Assembly (NCBI RefSeq): GCF_003996985.1
Contig: NZ_RJJX01000004.1
Span: 142,359 to 206,358, forward strand
DNA from: Ancylomarina longa
GTDB taxonomy: Bacteria > Bacteroidota > Bacteroidia > Bacteroidales > Marinifilaceae
Length of the DNA stretch: 64,000 nucleotides
Direction of reading: 5' to 3'
The notes below the pieces were generated by a model, which saw only the letters and a list, made by a program, of their open reading frames with translations, had not been told where the DNA came from and ran no database searches. Below, one piece after another: positions 37,101-45,625 of this stretch. Numbering within the stretch: the first letter of the stretch is position 1; each line of letters begins with the position of its first letter. The position numbers were made by a program, and so were the translations under genes.

Positions 37101-37430
37101 ATTTTTATAAATGGCGGAAGTCTGCCGAATCAGGCACGACACCGACCAAGTGGAAATAAGGCTCGCCATTTGTGGCGGATAACCAACAAAACCGGCGGGC
37201 AATCGCCAATTTGGAATTGCTCCTGCAATTTTAGGATCAATCCCAACCAAGTGGAAATAAGCCCTGCAATTTTGGGCGGGCAACCAATAAAACCGGCGGA
37301 CATTCGCCATTTTAGGCGGACACCTGCAACTTCGGGCGGGCTCTCGACCAAATGGAAATAAGACCTGCCATTTGTGGCGGACAGTCAACAAAACCGGCGG
37401 ATACTCGCCCATTTGGTCGACACCTATTCC
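37101..37430. repeat. 101-bp tandem repeat, about three copies, GC-rich
   Basis: ACCAAGTGGAAATAAG starts at 37145 and 37246, with the variant ACCAAATGG... at 37347; ACCGGCGG starts at 37191, 37292 and 37393; GCCATTTGTGGCGGA starts at 37165 and 37367. All offsets are multiples of 101. The block is visibly richer in G and C than the AT-rich surroundings. Since 101 is not a multiple of three, overlapping open frames here are not likely to be genes. Confidence 0.9.
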
Positions 37431-37626
37431 GCATCGAAATTCCCGATTTCCACAATCATAAAAACACTTCTATATCATTTACTGATATTCCTAATGTCAA
37501 AGAACCTTTGCTCCCATCCATTCACAGGCAAAACCACGAAAGCCCTTCCGCCACTATTGTTGGGAAAAGAGGCTTACACCAAATAGGCCTTGCCACAAAC
37601 GATAAAGTTATTATTGAGAATTTATT

Positions 37627-37657
37627 GACCAGACAGAATTTTAAAACCTGTCTGGTC
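37627..37657. other. Perfect 10-bp hairpin flanking the CRISPR array
   Basis: GACCAGACAG (37627-37636) and CTGTCTGGTC (37648-37657) with an 11-base AT loop, 68 bp outside the most degenerate repeat. If the array is transcribed on the minus strand, this lies past its 3' end and could stop or stabilise the transcript, but no U-run follows. Confidence 0.5.
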
Positions 37658-37725
37658 TCCTACTTATTGCTACTCCTCCGGCGAGAAGCTGTAAAAACAA
37701 AAAGTGATATAAAAAGTACTATCCC

Positions 37726-38025
37726 GCTATGAATACCTCTCCAGCGAAAGGCTATAACAACCTAAAGATCCTAAATCGCAAACACATTTGAGTTGTGAAT
37801 ACCTCTCCAACAAAAGACTATAACAACCAACGATTTACATCCTAAGCAAAAGTTGTAGTTGTGAATACCTCTCCAACGAAAGACTATAACAACAGATGAT
37901 ACTTGGTATCAAATGACTATTGAGTTGTGAATACCTCTCCAATGAGAGGCTATAACAACTTTGTTTCGGTTAACGCGATTGGTGGTTTTGTTGTGAATAC
38001 CTCTCCAATGAGAGGCTATAACAAC
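37726..38025 (-). CRISPR. Type VI-B CRISPR array, 5 repeats and 4 spacers
   Basis: 36-bp repeats at 37726, 37792, 37858, 37924 and 37990, with four spacers of exactly 30 bp. The plus-strand consensus begins GTTGTGAATA, has stem CCTCTC, loop CAAT, stem GAGAGG, and ends CTATAACAAC. The last two copies are identical; the first three carry changes in loop and right stem, and the outermost (37726) also lost the GTTGT end (GCTAT). The 36/30 geometry is that of Cas13b systems. Strand is assigned as minus because all stem changes keep pairing as G-U only in that RNA, and repeat decay increases away from the cas genes. It starts 105 bp below csx28. Confidence 0.93.
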
Positions 38026-38130
38026 CTATCCTTTGTAAAACATTACTGTCAAGTCATCTAAAATCTTATTTTCTATTAAAAATGGCAGCGTCTAAAACAT
38101 ATTTGCCTTTTTATTTAGCTTTTTCTATTC

Positions 38131-38745
38131 CTACAACTTACGGGCAACTGGTTTTCGATCTTCGGTTCCCATCAGGCAGCGTAATTGCTTGTGAATATTC
38201 TCTTCGCCACTAATCAGGCTGTTCACACTATTTACTGTATCCGGATTTATCAATTCGATAATATCCTGTTTTCCGGTTTTATCTAACATGCCGTGTACCA
38301 ATCCTCGTAAGTGATACAAATCGTTTCGCAATTGTCGGGGTAAAAATAACTCTCCGTTTTTACTATACAAAAAGGTATTTAAAGCCAACAAAAAATCCTT
38401 GCCTTTGGTTCGATGCAAAAAAGTGCTTTTATCCCGGTTATTTTTCTGCACTACAAATATAGCAAAAGGATTATCCGGATTTTTACTCACATATTTTAAG
38501 GGCTCAAATAACAAACAAAAAGCATCGGCTTGCATCTTATCAATCTCCAATTGCAATTGCTCCTGTTTTTCTTTACGCATGGCATCTACCTGTTGCTGAT
38601 GTTGCAGTTTTATTTTCTTCAGCTCCCGCTGATTTAATACAAAAGCAGCAATAAAACTCAAGACACCCGAAAGCAGAATGGGAATCACTATAGAGCCCCA
38701 ATCAGGAGTTAGGGCAACAGCTTCCTTAGTTAGTAATAATATCAT
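38131..38745 (-). CDS. csx28: Csx28-like membrane HEPN accessory protein
   Basis: 204 residues. One N-terminal membrane helix (about 18-37: SIVIPILLSGVLSFIAAFVL), then a long Lys/Gln-rich coiled coil (38-72) and a C-terminal helical domain with the HEPN-type R-x4-H motif RNDLYH (Arg140, His145). A single membrane helix plus HEPN-like motif matches Csx28 (type VI-B2) rather than the multi-helix Csx27 (VI-B1). Csx28 is known to enhance Cas13b defence and to form a membrane pore-like oligomer. The gene overlaps cas13b by 20 bp, so expression is coupled, and it precedes the array. Confidence 0.8.
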   Translation of the reverse strand: MILLLTKEAVALTPDWGSIVIPILLSGVLSFIAAFVLNQRELKKIKLQHQQQVDAMRKEKQEQLQLEIDKMQADAFCLLFEPLKYVSKNPDNPFAIFVVQKNNRDKSTFLHRTKGKDFLLALNTFLYSKNGELFLPRQLRNDLYHLRGLVHGMLDKTGKQDIIELINPDTVNSVNSLISGEENIHKQLRCLMGTEDRKPVARKL

Positions 38746-41700
38746 GGCAATGTATTATTTGTTTGTACAATTGTATGGCTTCCCCGAAATAATTATCGCG
38801 ACAAGCTTCTGTGGATAAGCGAATGTATTGCTCGTTTACTTTATTGTGAGCTGCCGAATTTCTGGCCTGTATCAGCAATTCCATTTTATCGGCATCGGGA
38901 ATAATTCCCATTGCTAAGGCTTTCTGCATTAAAAAACAATGACTGAAATAGTGCAATGCCATTTGTTTACTTCTGTCAGCTTGTTGATTTTTTTCACGAA
39001 TCTCGTTTTGCCAGCTTTCCAATTTATCGGCACAGGTTTCGTGGATAAATTGCTCGAAAACATGAACCGCTTCGAAGAGTTCCAATTGCTCTCGGGTAAA
39101 ATCGTGCAAAGCACCCGCAATTTTGGCATGTACTTCCTCTTCGGGTCGCCCTGCATACAAGTCCTCCCCTTTATATCGGAATAAACTAACAAAACGGCTA
39201 TCGTAACGATAACGAGCTATTCGCCCAAAATTTTTCAGTTTCTCCTGAATACAGAATTTCCGGTCGCCAATAGGAAAACTAATTTCCACTTTCTTCTCTT
39301 CAAGAGCATTTACCATTTCCTGTCCATCGACTGATGGCGTATAAATATCGCATAAGTCTATCTCCGAAAAATCCAGATTCATATCCTTACAACGCAGCTG
39401 TAGATATTCCTGAATCATCTTCCAGAGCAATCGGTCGCAGGTTTGATAATAGCGTATTTTCTGTTCTCTTTTCAGGAAGTAATAAAGGGTTTTATGCGAT
39501 TTATTTTCCTTCTCGTTGCGATATTCCATTTTGTGTAAATGCCTATATTCCGAATGTATCTGTTCCAGATCCACCTCCTGTTTATGAATGGGATGCTGGC
39601 GCTGAAACTGGTAAAAAGCCTGGGTAGCAGGAAAATCACATTCTATTTGTCGGCTGGCATTGTTCTGATCACTTACTCCTGCTCTGGCAAGAATATCCCG
39701 AAACAATCCACTTGGCATATTCACCGGTATATTGTGCGCTTTAATATCTGCGATAAGCGGTTTTAGATATCTGCTTCCATACTCGCGGTGATAAATCCGC
39801 TTCCCATTTTCCTCACTCGTTCCCAGTTTAAAATAATAGAGCAATCCCTGTGCTTCTTTTAATGAGGAAGTATCCGTTTTATGAAGAAAACGATTTACAT
39901 TCTCGAGCCACTTGCGCTTTTGCTTGTAGTAATTCTGGGCAAAATGAAAGAGGGAGCTGTTATCGTTCTTTATAACTTTAGGTTTCGGAAAACGGGCTCT
40001 CGGGTTAAAACTTTCCACTTGAAACACCTTGTGCAAAAAAGGATGTTTTTTCTCGAAAAAGAGATCGTATTTGTTATTCTCTTTATCTGTTTTTTCGAAA
40101 TAGCTTAATTGCAATTCCCTGCGGAGCAGGCGTTCTACTTCTCCTTCCTGATAAAAAGCCAATGCCTTTTGCAGATTGCTGTATTCAAAAAGCTCCAGCT
40201 TATATTTTTCCGGTAGAAAAAACTGAATATCCCTTGTTAATTCATTGGCCAGACTACCTTTCTTTAGTTTAGGTTGATCTTCCGTGCCCGCTAGATCCAG
40301 GTAATTTTTTAGACGATAAAATTTTTCTTCATTATCGTTATGCCACAATTCCCATTTTTTTAATGCCTTTTCCTGATAGCTAGCTTGTTTTATCTGCAAT
40401 AAACTACGCCTTATCTGTTTCGGGATATGCGTATTCTGCATCTGGTAATTTTTAGCCAAATAGCTGTTAAATTCTTCTTTCCGAACATTCTTCTCTGCCA
40501 TATAGTTGATGTTGGGAAAGACCCCACATTGCAAATCGCTTAGGAATTTATTGTAATTTTTAACCTGATTCAGCAATTTATTTTCTGCCTTGGCACGTTC
40601 TCCTCTTCCCAACAAACAAGCATAAACCAAATTTTTAAGTTCATAAATACTGATTATACCATCCGCCAAAATTGCTTTGGGATTCTCCTCGCATAAATCA
40701 GGAAATTTATCAAACTTCTCTGCTTGTATCACAAATTTGATATTCTGATCGTGAATGGCATAGGTGGGAGCAAAATTCTCCAGTCCGCTTCCCGGTTTTA
40801 GATGATGTTCCTTAATTCCGTCCTCGTTCAAAAATTGCTCGGTATATGGATTTTCTTGCAACAACTTGTGCAAGCTGGTAAAAGCATACACACGTTTATG
40901 ATGCACTACTGGCTCGGTAGCATTATCGTGCGTATGGAATTTTTCCTTACGGTGACCAATACAAACCTGAAAACGAATTTTTGGCAGGAGATTCATTTCA
41001 TCGAGGTAACGCAGGGCAAAATAGGGAAACTTATCTTCGTAGCGGATTAAATCTACCTTTCGGGATTCCATTTCCATTTCTCCGGTTTCCTCCTTTTCCA
41101 TTTGAACCTCAGCTGTAGTCTGGCAAAGCTCTTTATTCTGATCCGGGAAATGATGAAATAAATCTTTCGGACATCGTTTCAGTTCATTGATACCATCCAA
41201 TACAAAACGAAATTCAAAATCTTTACTTTCCAAAACGGGTTTTGGCATTTTGACGGAAAAGTGTGTAAAGCTTGATAAGGTAGCCTTATGCGCAGGATTA
41301 TTTGAACTCTTATATCCCCTTTGAACTTTTAAAAACTCCATTGCTGTCTTCCGCTCCAAAAACAGGCAGACAAGGAAATTAATGGCAGCTTTCTTATTCT
41401 GCTCTGCCAGAAAATTAAAATAACCATTCGGTTCTGCCAGATGAGTCAGATTTTCAGAACCAATAAAATAAGGTTCTTTGTTTAAACGGTACAATACCAA
41501 CTTTTTGATTTCGTTTAAAAACCGAAAAAGCTTTTCATTTCTCCCGAATTCTAATTCATCAATCTGATAAAGGTCGTGGGTAAAATAATTGCGCAATTGA
41601 TTCATACGGGTGAAAAAATGTATCAGCTCTTCCCGATAGGCTGTATATTCCCCTTGCTTAAGAATTGCATTTACAAAAGGAAGTGAGCGACTCAGATAAT

Positions 41701-41938
41701 TCAATCTTCCCCTGGTTTCTACGGCATCCTCTTCTGTTAATGGCAAAAGCTGATGCAATTTTTGAACTAAGGCTCCCGGCTGATTCGGCAAATAATCATG
41801 ATGCAATCGTGGGTATATTTTTTCAAATTCCCCTAGAATTTTGTTTAGGTTATTTTGTGCAAGATTCAAATAAAGCGCAAAATAATGCTTGTGATTCAAG
41901 GTGTAGCTGACTCCTTGTCCGTAGTACTTTTCCTCCAT
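38726..41938 (-). CDS. cas13b: CRISPR effector RNase Cas13b (type VI-B)
   Basis: 1070 residues from ATG 41938 (MEEKYYGQGV); the in-frame upstream sequence is hydrophobic and not part of the family. Two HEPN nuclease motifs of the form R-x4-H sit at opposite ends, the Cas13b hallmark: RNYFTH (Arg116, His121) and RNSAAH (Arg1026, His1031). In between are long Lys/Arg-rich helical segments as in crRNA-binding and lid domains. Expected activity: crRNA-guided cleavage of single-stranded RNA with collateral RNase activity upon target binding. No cas1, cas2 or other cas gene is seen in the window apart from csx28. A CRISPR-repeat-like hairpin lies upstream at 42113-42148. Confidence 0.95.
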   Translation of the reverse strand: MEEKYYGQGVSYTLNHKHYFALYLNLAQNNLNKILGEFEKIYPRLHHDYLPNQPGALVQKLHQLLPLTEEDAVETRGRLNYLSRSLPFVNAILKQGEYTAYREELIHFFTRMNQLRNYFTHDLYQIDELEFGRNEKLFRFLNEIKKLVLYRLNKEPYFIGSENLTHLAEPNGYFNFLAEQNKKAAINFLVCLFLERKTAMEFLKVQRGYKSSNNPAHKATLSSFTHFSVKMPKPVLESKDFEFRFVLDGINELKRCPKDLFHHFPDQNKELCQTTAEVQMEKEETGEMEMESRKVDLIRYEDKFPYFALRYLDEMNLLPKIRFQVCIGHRKEKFHTHDNATEPVVHHKRVYAFTSLHKLLQENPYTEQFLNEDGIKEHHLKPGSGLENFAPTYAIHDQNIKFVIQAEKFDKFPDLCEENPKAILADGIISIYELKNLVYACLLGRGERAKAENKLLNQVKNYNKFLSDLQCGVFPNINYMAEKNVRKEEFNSYLAKNYQMQNTHIPKQIRRSLLQIKQASYQEKALKKWELWHNDNEEKFYRLKNYLDLAGTEDQPKLKKGSLANELTRDIQFFLPEKYKLELFEYSNLQKALAFYQEGEVERLLRRELQLSYFEKTDKENNKYDLFFEKKHPFLHKVFQVESFNPRARFPKPKVIKNDNSSLFHFAQNYYKQKRKWLENVNRFLHKTDTSSLKEAQGLLYYFKLGTSEENGKRIYHREYGSRYLKPLIADIKAHNIPVNMPSGLFRDILARAGVSDQNNASRQIECDFPATQAFYQFQRQHPIHKQEVDLEQIHSEYRHLHKMEYRNEKENKSHKTLYYFLKREQKIRYYQTCDRLLWKMIQEYLQLRCKDMNLDFSEIDLCDIYTPSVDGQEMVNALEEKKVEISFPIGDRKFCIQEKLKNFGRIARYRYDSRFVSLFRYKGEDLYAGRPEEEVHAKIAGALHDFTREQLELFEAVHVFEQFIHETCADKLESWQNEIREKNQQADRSKQMALHYFSHCFLMQKALAMGIIPDADKMELLIQARNSAAHNKVNEQYIRLSTEACRDNYFGEAIQLYKQIIHCHDIITN

Positions 41939-42112
41939 GGTAGTATATTTATTGGGTTTTAAATTAATAGATGCAAGGCATCTGTTTTTAGGGAACAATA
42001 AATATAAGAAAATAGTAAGCCTGAATAACAAGAAAGAAAGATTTTTGTTAACTGTTTTAAAACATGTGATTGAAAATAAAATGATACTCCTGATAAATAG
42101 TCTCAATAGGAA

Positions 42113-42148
42113 ATCACCCCTACCTCTCCAAAGTGGAGATAACAGTGC
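42113..42148 (-). promoter_or_regulatory. Degenerate CRISPR-repeat-like hairpin upstream of cas13b
   Basis: On the minus strand it reads TGTTAT, CTCCACT, then TTGGAGAGGTA. The array repeat on the same strand has TGTTAT, AGCCTCTCA, then TTGGAGAGGTA: a 6-base and an 11-base exact match with a 2-base length difference between them. It forms its own 6-bp hairpin (42125-42139, TCTCCA/TGGAGA). It lies about 175-210 bp before the cas13b start codon on the same strand. Confidence 0.55.
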
Positions 42149-42264
42149 GAATGACTAACAAAAACAAAGTTGGTTTAATTTCACCACTCTGGTTAAACAA
42201 TTCCATACGAACAACCCAGTAAAACCACTAAACAGATGCTTGACAATAAAAGACAGTATCCTAA

Positions 42265-42304
42265 AAACAAAAAGAGCCATTTCGACAGTTCGAAACAGCT
42301 CTTT
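42265..42304 (-). terminator. Terminator of the 132-residue protein gene
   Basis: AAAGAGC (42271-42277) with GCTCTTT (42298-42304), plus inner TTTCG/CGAAA pairing; on the minus strand a U-rich tract follows. It separates this gene from the cas13b leader. Confidence 0.7.
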
Positions 42305-42326
42305 TGTACATTTTACTATTTGTATA

Positions 42327-42725
42327 TTAATGCTTCACCAGCATAAAAACCAATTCTGATTTAATGACGGATGGCATTTCAATTTTCCTCAATTCCAGAC
42401 TTCGTATCCAGCCTTCTATTTCCTTTTCTTTTAAGCTATATAGCACATCGCGAAATTCATCAATCTGCTCGTCGTTATAATCGTTCTCCTCAAAGTTTTT
42501 ATAGGCATCTAAATCTTCATCCTCATAGTAAATGATTTCCTCAGACATTTTATTAAGCAGGTCGACCTCGCAAATCTCGTGCGCCCCACAACAATCCCCC
42601 ATGGGTTCGGGATTAGATTCCTCTTCCTCCACGATTCCCTTTTTCCGCCTCCATAGCTGCCCTATATAGCTAGCAAGAAGCACTATTCCAGCAGTTGCTA
42701 CAAGTAATATCAATAAAGCTTTCAT
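42327..42725 (-). CDS. Membrane-anchored acidic protein with CCG-H-C motif
   Basis: 132 residues. N-terminal membrane helix (about 3-22), then basic RRKKG and an acidic cytoplasmic domain. It carries DCCGAHEICE (about 44-53), which offers two adjacent Cys, a His and a third Cys and could bind metal. Homologues in Bacteroidales are sometimes labelled phospholipase without basis. No catalytic motif is seen; function unknown. Stand-alone gene with its own terminator. Confidence 0.65.
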   Translation of the reverse strand: MKALLILLVATAGIVLLASYIGQLWRRKKGIVEEEESNPEPMGDCCGAHEICEVDLLNKMSEEIIYYEDEDLDAYKNFEENDYNDEQIDEFRDVLYSLKEKEIEGWIRSLELRKIEMPSVIKSELVFMLVKH

Positions 42726-42766
42726 GCGTGCAAAGCTAAAAATTCAACATTAATAATTCAAAATAT

Positions 42767-43369
42767 CTATAGTTTACTTTTTCGCCCAACAAATTGAATG
42801 GTCATGGCCACCCCCTGATGCAAGCCTCCTTCATTCATATGGGTTTCGTTTTCCTCTAAATAAAGAATTTCGAAATCCTCAAAATCTCTTTTAATTTCGT
42901 CCAGATCGTAAAGCATATCAGTATTTTGCGGTCCTCCGGATGTTCTGCCCAATTGTTTTTTCGAGAACATTTCCAACAGAATTATACCTCCGGGACTTAA
43001 TGAATCCATAAGATATTGATGAACCATTTTCCGATCAGCGGATGGTAAATGCAGAAACAAACAGGCTACAAAATCATAATTAGATGGCTTTTCTTGCGGA
43101 TCTAAAATGCTTGCCTGCTTCATATTTACCTTCACATTCTGAGATTGAAAAAAGGCCTGAGCATTTTTCACCGCCTGATTGCTATAATCAAAAGCATCTA
43201 CCTGCCAGCCTGTTTTTGCCGCATATGCTGCATTTCGACCTTCTCCTTCACCCGGAAGCAGTAATTTACCTACAGAATGTTTATTAATTTCCTCCTTAAA
43301 AAATCGATTCGGTTCCGTTCCATATATAAATTTCGATTCCGAATATCTTTTATCCCACATCTCTTTCAT
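42767..43369 (-). CDS. Class I SAM-dependent methyltransferase
   Basis: 200 residues from ATG 43369 (a TTG three codons upstream is possible). Motif I is LLLPGEGEGRNAAYAAKTGW, a variant common in TehB/thiopurine-methyltransferase-like proteins; motif II contains VDAFDYSNQA with the ribose-binding Asp; post I has YDFVACLFLHLP. Target unknown, perhaps a small molecule or metalloid. It follows the coiled-coil lipoprotein gene by a few bases and is probably co-transcribed. Confidence 0.85.
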   Translation of the reverse strand: MKEMWDKRYSESKFIYGTEPNRFFKEEINKHSVGKLLLPGEGEGRNAAYAAKTGWQVDAFDYSNQAVKNAQAFFQSQNVKVNMKQASILDPQEKPSNYDFVACLFLHLPSADRKMVHQYLMDSLSPGGIILLEMFSKKQLGRTSGGPQNTDMLYDLDEIKRDFEDFEILYLEENETHMNEGGLHQGVAMTIQFVGRKSKL

Positions 43370-43382
43370 CCCTGTCAACTCC

Positions 43383-44069
43383 CTATTTTGCGATTGCTTT
43401 TTCGTATTCTTTTTTATACAAATTCACCTGATTGCTTAATCGTTCTATTTCTTCCTCGTTTTTAATTTTTACTTTTCTAAGCCAACTCAATTTATCATCT
43501 CTTTCCTTCACTTGCTTTTGTAAAGCTTCAATTTCCAAATCTTTTTGAGCAACAGCATCAGCAGTTTTTTGTTTTTCGTTGAGGAGCTTTTTCTTGTCCC
43601 ATTCTGATTCTACCCCGGCAGTTTTCACCTCCTGCGTTAATTTCGCAGCACCCGCCTTTAAAACTTCAATCTGTTTTTGCATATTCAAGATCTGCTCTTC
43701 GTTGCCCGAATTTATCGTAACCAAGTGATTATATTTCTGAAGTGCATCCTCTAAGTGCATTTTCAATGCGGTAGTATCCGAAGCTATACCCATCAGCTCG
43801 GTACTCAGCTCATCAATTTCTGTATTCTTTTTAGCATTACTTTCAGACATGCTATTTTTCATTTCGTTGTATTCGGCAAGCGTTTCGTCCAGCTTTGAAT
43901 TCAAATGGTTAATTTGCTTTTTCTTTTTGGAATTTTCTTTATCCAAAGCAACTACTTTGGCATCACTTCTGCGTTTGGCATACTCCAATTCCTCGTATTT
44001 TTTTTTAGATACAACACAAGAAGTAATCAGCAATGGAATCACGGACAACAATAAAAATTTAATTTTCAT
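43383..44069 (-). CDS. Coiled-coil lipoprotein
   Basis: 228 residues. Lipobox LITSC with Cys18. The rest is an almost continuous heptad coiled coil rich in Lys, Glu, Leu and Asn (for example LNEKQKTADAVAQKDLEIEA). It resembles the helical N-terminal part of Bacteroidota OmpA-family lipoproteins but lacks any OmpA peptidoglycan-binding domain. Possibly an envelope spacer or structural protein. First gene of a pair with the methyltransferase. Confidence 0.75.
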   Translation of the reverse strand: MKIKFLLLSVIPLLITSCVVSKKKYEELEYAKRRSDAKVVALDKENSKKKKQINHLNSKLDETLAEYNEMKNSMSESNAKKNTEIDELSTELMGIASDTTALKMHLEDALQKYNHLVTINSGNEEQILNMQKQIEVLKAGAAKLTQEVKTAGVESEWDKKKLLNEKQKTADAVAQKDLEIEALQKQVKERDDKLSWLRKVKIKNEEEIERLSNQVNLYKKEYEKAIAK

Positions 44070-44268
44070 AGGTACATTTTTTAAGATAATGAGATGAAGA
44101 CGAACTTTTAAAGAAGCTCCTAAATCTTTCCTTAATGGATATATTTTTACAAATTAGATTAAAGGCGAAGATATTTCTTATTCAACAAAAAATAAACTCA
44201 TCTCCTCAAAATTAACATTTTTTATAAGGTTTTAGTTCCATTTCTCTTTTACCGATATTATATAAATA

Positions 44269-44276
44269 TATCTTTG
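44269..44276 (+). promoter_or_regulatory. Possible -7 box upstream of the carboxypeptidase-regulatory-like gene
   Basis: TATCTTTG fits TAnnTTTG; no TTG was found at the right distance. Implies a leader of about 100 nt. Confidence 0.35.
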
Positions 44277-44381
44277 TAAAACATGTTCCATTTCGTATGA
44301 AATTTGTCAAAATATTTTAACAACAAATTGGAATTTGCAAATCAGAATATCTAAATCGTTACTTGTAAAAAACCACAAAAC

Positions 44382-45608
44382 ATGAATAAATACTATAGTT
44401 TCTTATTGGCCCTACTGATGATATCGGTAATTGCGAATGCACAGGAAAAAGCTACAACAGAATCTAATCCTAAAATTATTCGCATTGTTGGTAAACTCAT
44501 AAATAAACAAAATCAAGACCCCATCCCTTTTGCAAATGTTGGAATCATAGGCTCCTATATTGGTGCAGCATCAAATCTCGATGGTGTTTTTGAGTTTAAG
44601 ATACCAGGAAAATATAGAGATAAAACGATTCAAGCTTCAGCAGTGGGGTTCACGACCTACACCGAAACAGTGGTAAACTGCATACTGCAGGATACCCTAA
44701 GAATAGAATTGAGTCCGGTGAATTACAGTATTGGCGAAGTGGAGGTAATGGCAGAATCACAAGTATTACAAAAGATTTTAAAAACTGCAGTCGAAAAAAT
44801 CCCTGATAATTATATCCAAACACCCTTTAATTATGATGTTTATTATCGATCGGAAAAACTGGTGAATAACGAATTAAGTCGCTTGCGCGAAGCTGCAGTT
44901 AGAATCTATGATGATAAAGGTTACCAGCGAGAGGATGCTTATCAGGTATTTAAGGAACGAGGATACAAATTTCTACAGGTGCGTAAGAATTTCGAACCAG
45001 CATCTTTAGCTGATGCCTCTACCTATCTGGATGAACTTTTAGAGATGGATATTGTGCGTGGACGCGGTAATATTCTGAATGCGAACCATATTGGCTTTTA
45101 CGATTTAAAGTTAGAGCGAGTATCTGAATATGAAAATGATTCCATTTGGGTGATCAGCTACAAAAGTAAAAAACCAATGTTGAGTAATACTGGCGATTAC
45201 TATGCCAAAAGCTATTCCGGAAAAATTTATATTAAAACGAAAGACTATGCTGTTATTAAAAACGAAACACATGTGGAGGCAAGCAATTGTTCCCCTCAAG
45301 GTAGAAGCTTTTATGTGAATCCGGAAAGGCAAAAATGGCAGCCTTTAAAAATTGAGTATGATTTTAGCGTTACCTACAAACAATACTCTGGCAGCTACTA
45401 TTTGAGCTATATAAGCTATAAGCGTCATCATGAACTGAAAGAAAAAGCCAGTGGAAAATGTAAGAATTTAGATATCAATACCGAAATGTTAATCACCAAA
45501 ATCAATACGCAAAACCCCGAAATAATAGAAAAACGAGCATATTATGAAAATATGGCTTACAATAAGAATTTTTGGGAGAGCTATAATATTATTTTCGATG
45601 AAGAATAA
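44382..45608 (+). CDS. Carboxypeptidase-regulatory-like domain protein
   Basis: 408 residues with a Sec signal peptide (MISVIANAQ). Residues about 32-115 are a CarboxypepD_reg-like beta sandwich (IVGKLINKQNQDPIPFANVG, SNLDGVFEFKIP), as found at the N-terminus of TonB-dependent receptors and DUF5686 proteins. The rest (about 130-400) is a beta-rich domain similar to that which follows in such proteins, with no plug or full TonB-receptor barrel. Probably periplasmic or outer-membrane associated; function unknown. Confidence 0.75.
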   Translation: MNKYYSFLLALLMISVIANAQEKATTESNPKIIRIVGKLINKQNQDPIPFANVGIIGSYIGAASNLDGVFEFKIPGKYRDKTIQASAVGFTTYTETVVNCILQDTLRIELSPVNYSIGEVEVMAESQVLQKILKTAVEKIPDNYIQTPFNYDVYYRSEKLVNNELSRLREAAVRIYDDKGYQREDAYQVFKERGYKFLQVRKNFEPASLADASTYLDELLEMDIVRGRGNILNANHIGFYDLKLERVSEYENDSIWVISYKSKKPMLSNTGDYYAKSYSGKIYIKTKDYAVIKNETHVEASNCSPQGRSFYVNPERQKWQPLKIEYDFSVTYKQYSGSYYLSYISYKRHHELKEKASGKCKNLDINTEMLITKINTQNPEIIEKRAYYENMAYNKNFWESYNIIFDEE

Positions 45609-45625
45609 GTAGAAAATCAATAAAG

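Noticed and set aside
37080-37412. Open frames of 73-126 codons on both strands across 37080-37732
   Set aside because: They arise from the 101-bp tandem repeat, whose period is not a multiple of three, and from adjoining DNA up to the first CRISPR repeat.
37726-38025. Plus-strand reading of the CRISPR array
   Set aside because: The 3' end of the plus-strand repeat resembles repeats I remember from some Prevotella Cas13b arrays, but the repeat is nearly palindromic, and stem wobble pattern and decay gradient favour the minus strand.
38131-38745. Csx27 as identity of the accessory protein
   Set aside because: Csx27 has several membrane helices; only one is seen here, with a HEPN-type motif that fits Csx28.
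38726-42106. 56-residue N-terminal extension of Cas13b
   Set aside because: Hydrophobic and unlike Cas13b; the ATG at 41938 gives the expected N-terminus.
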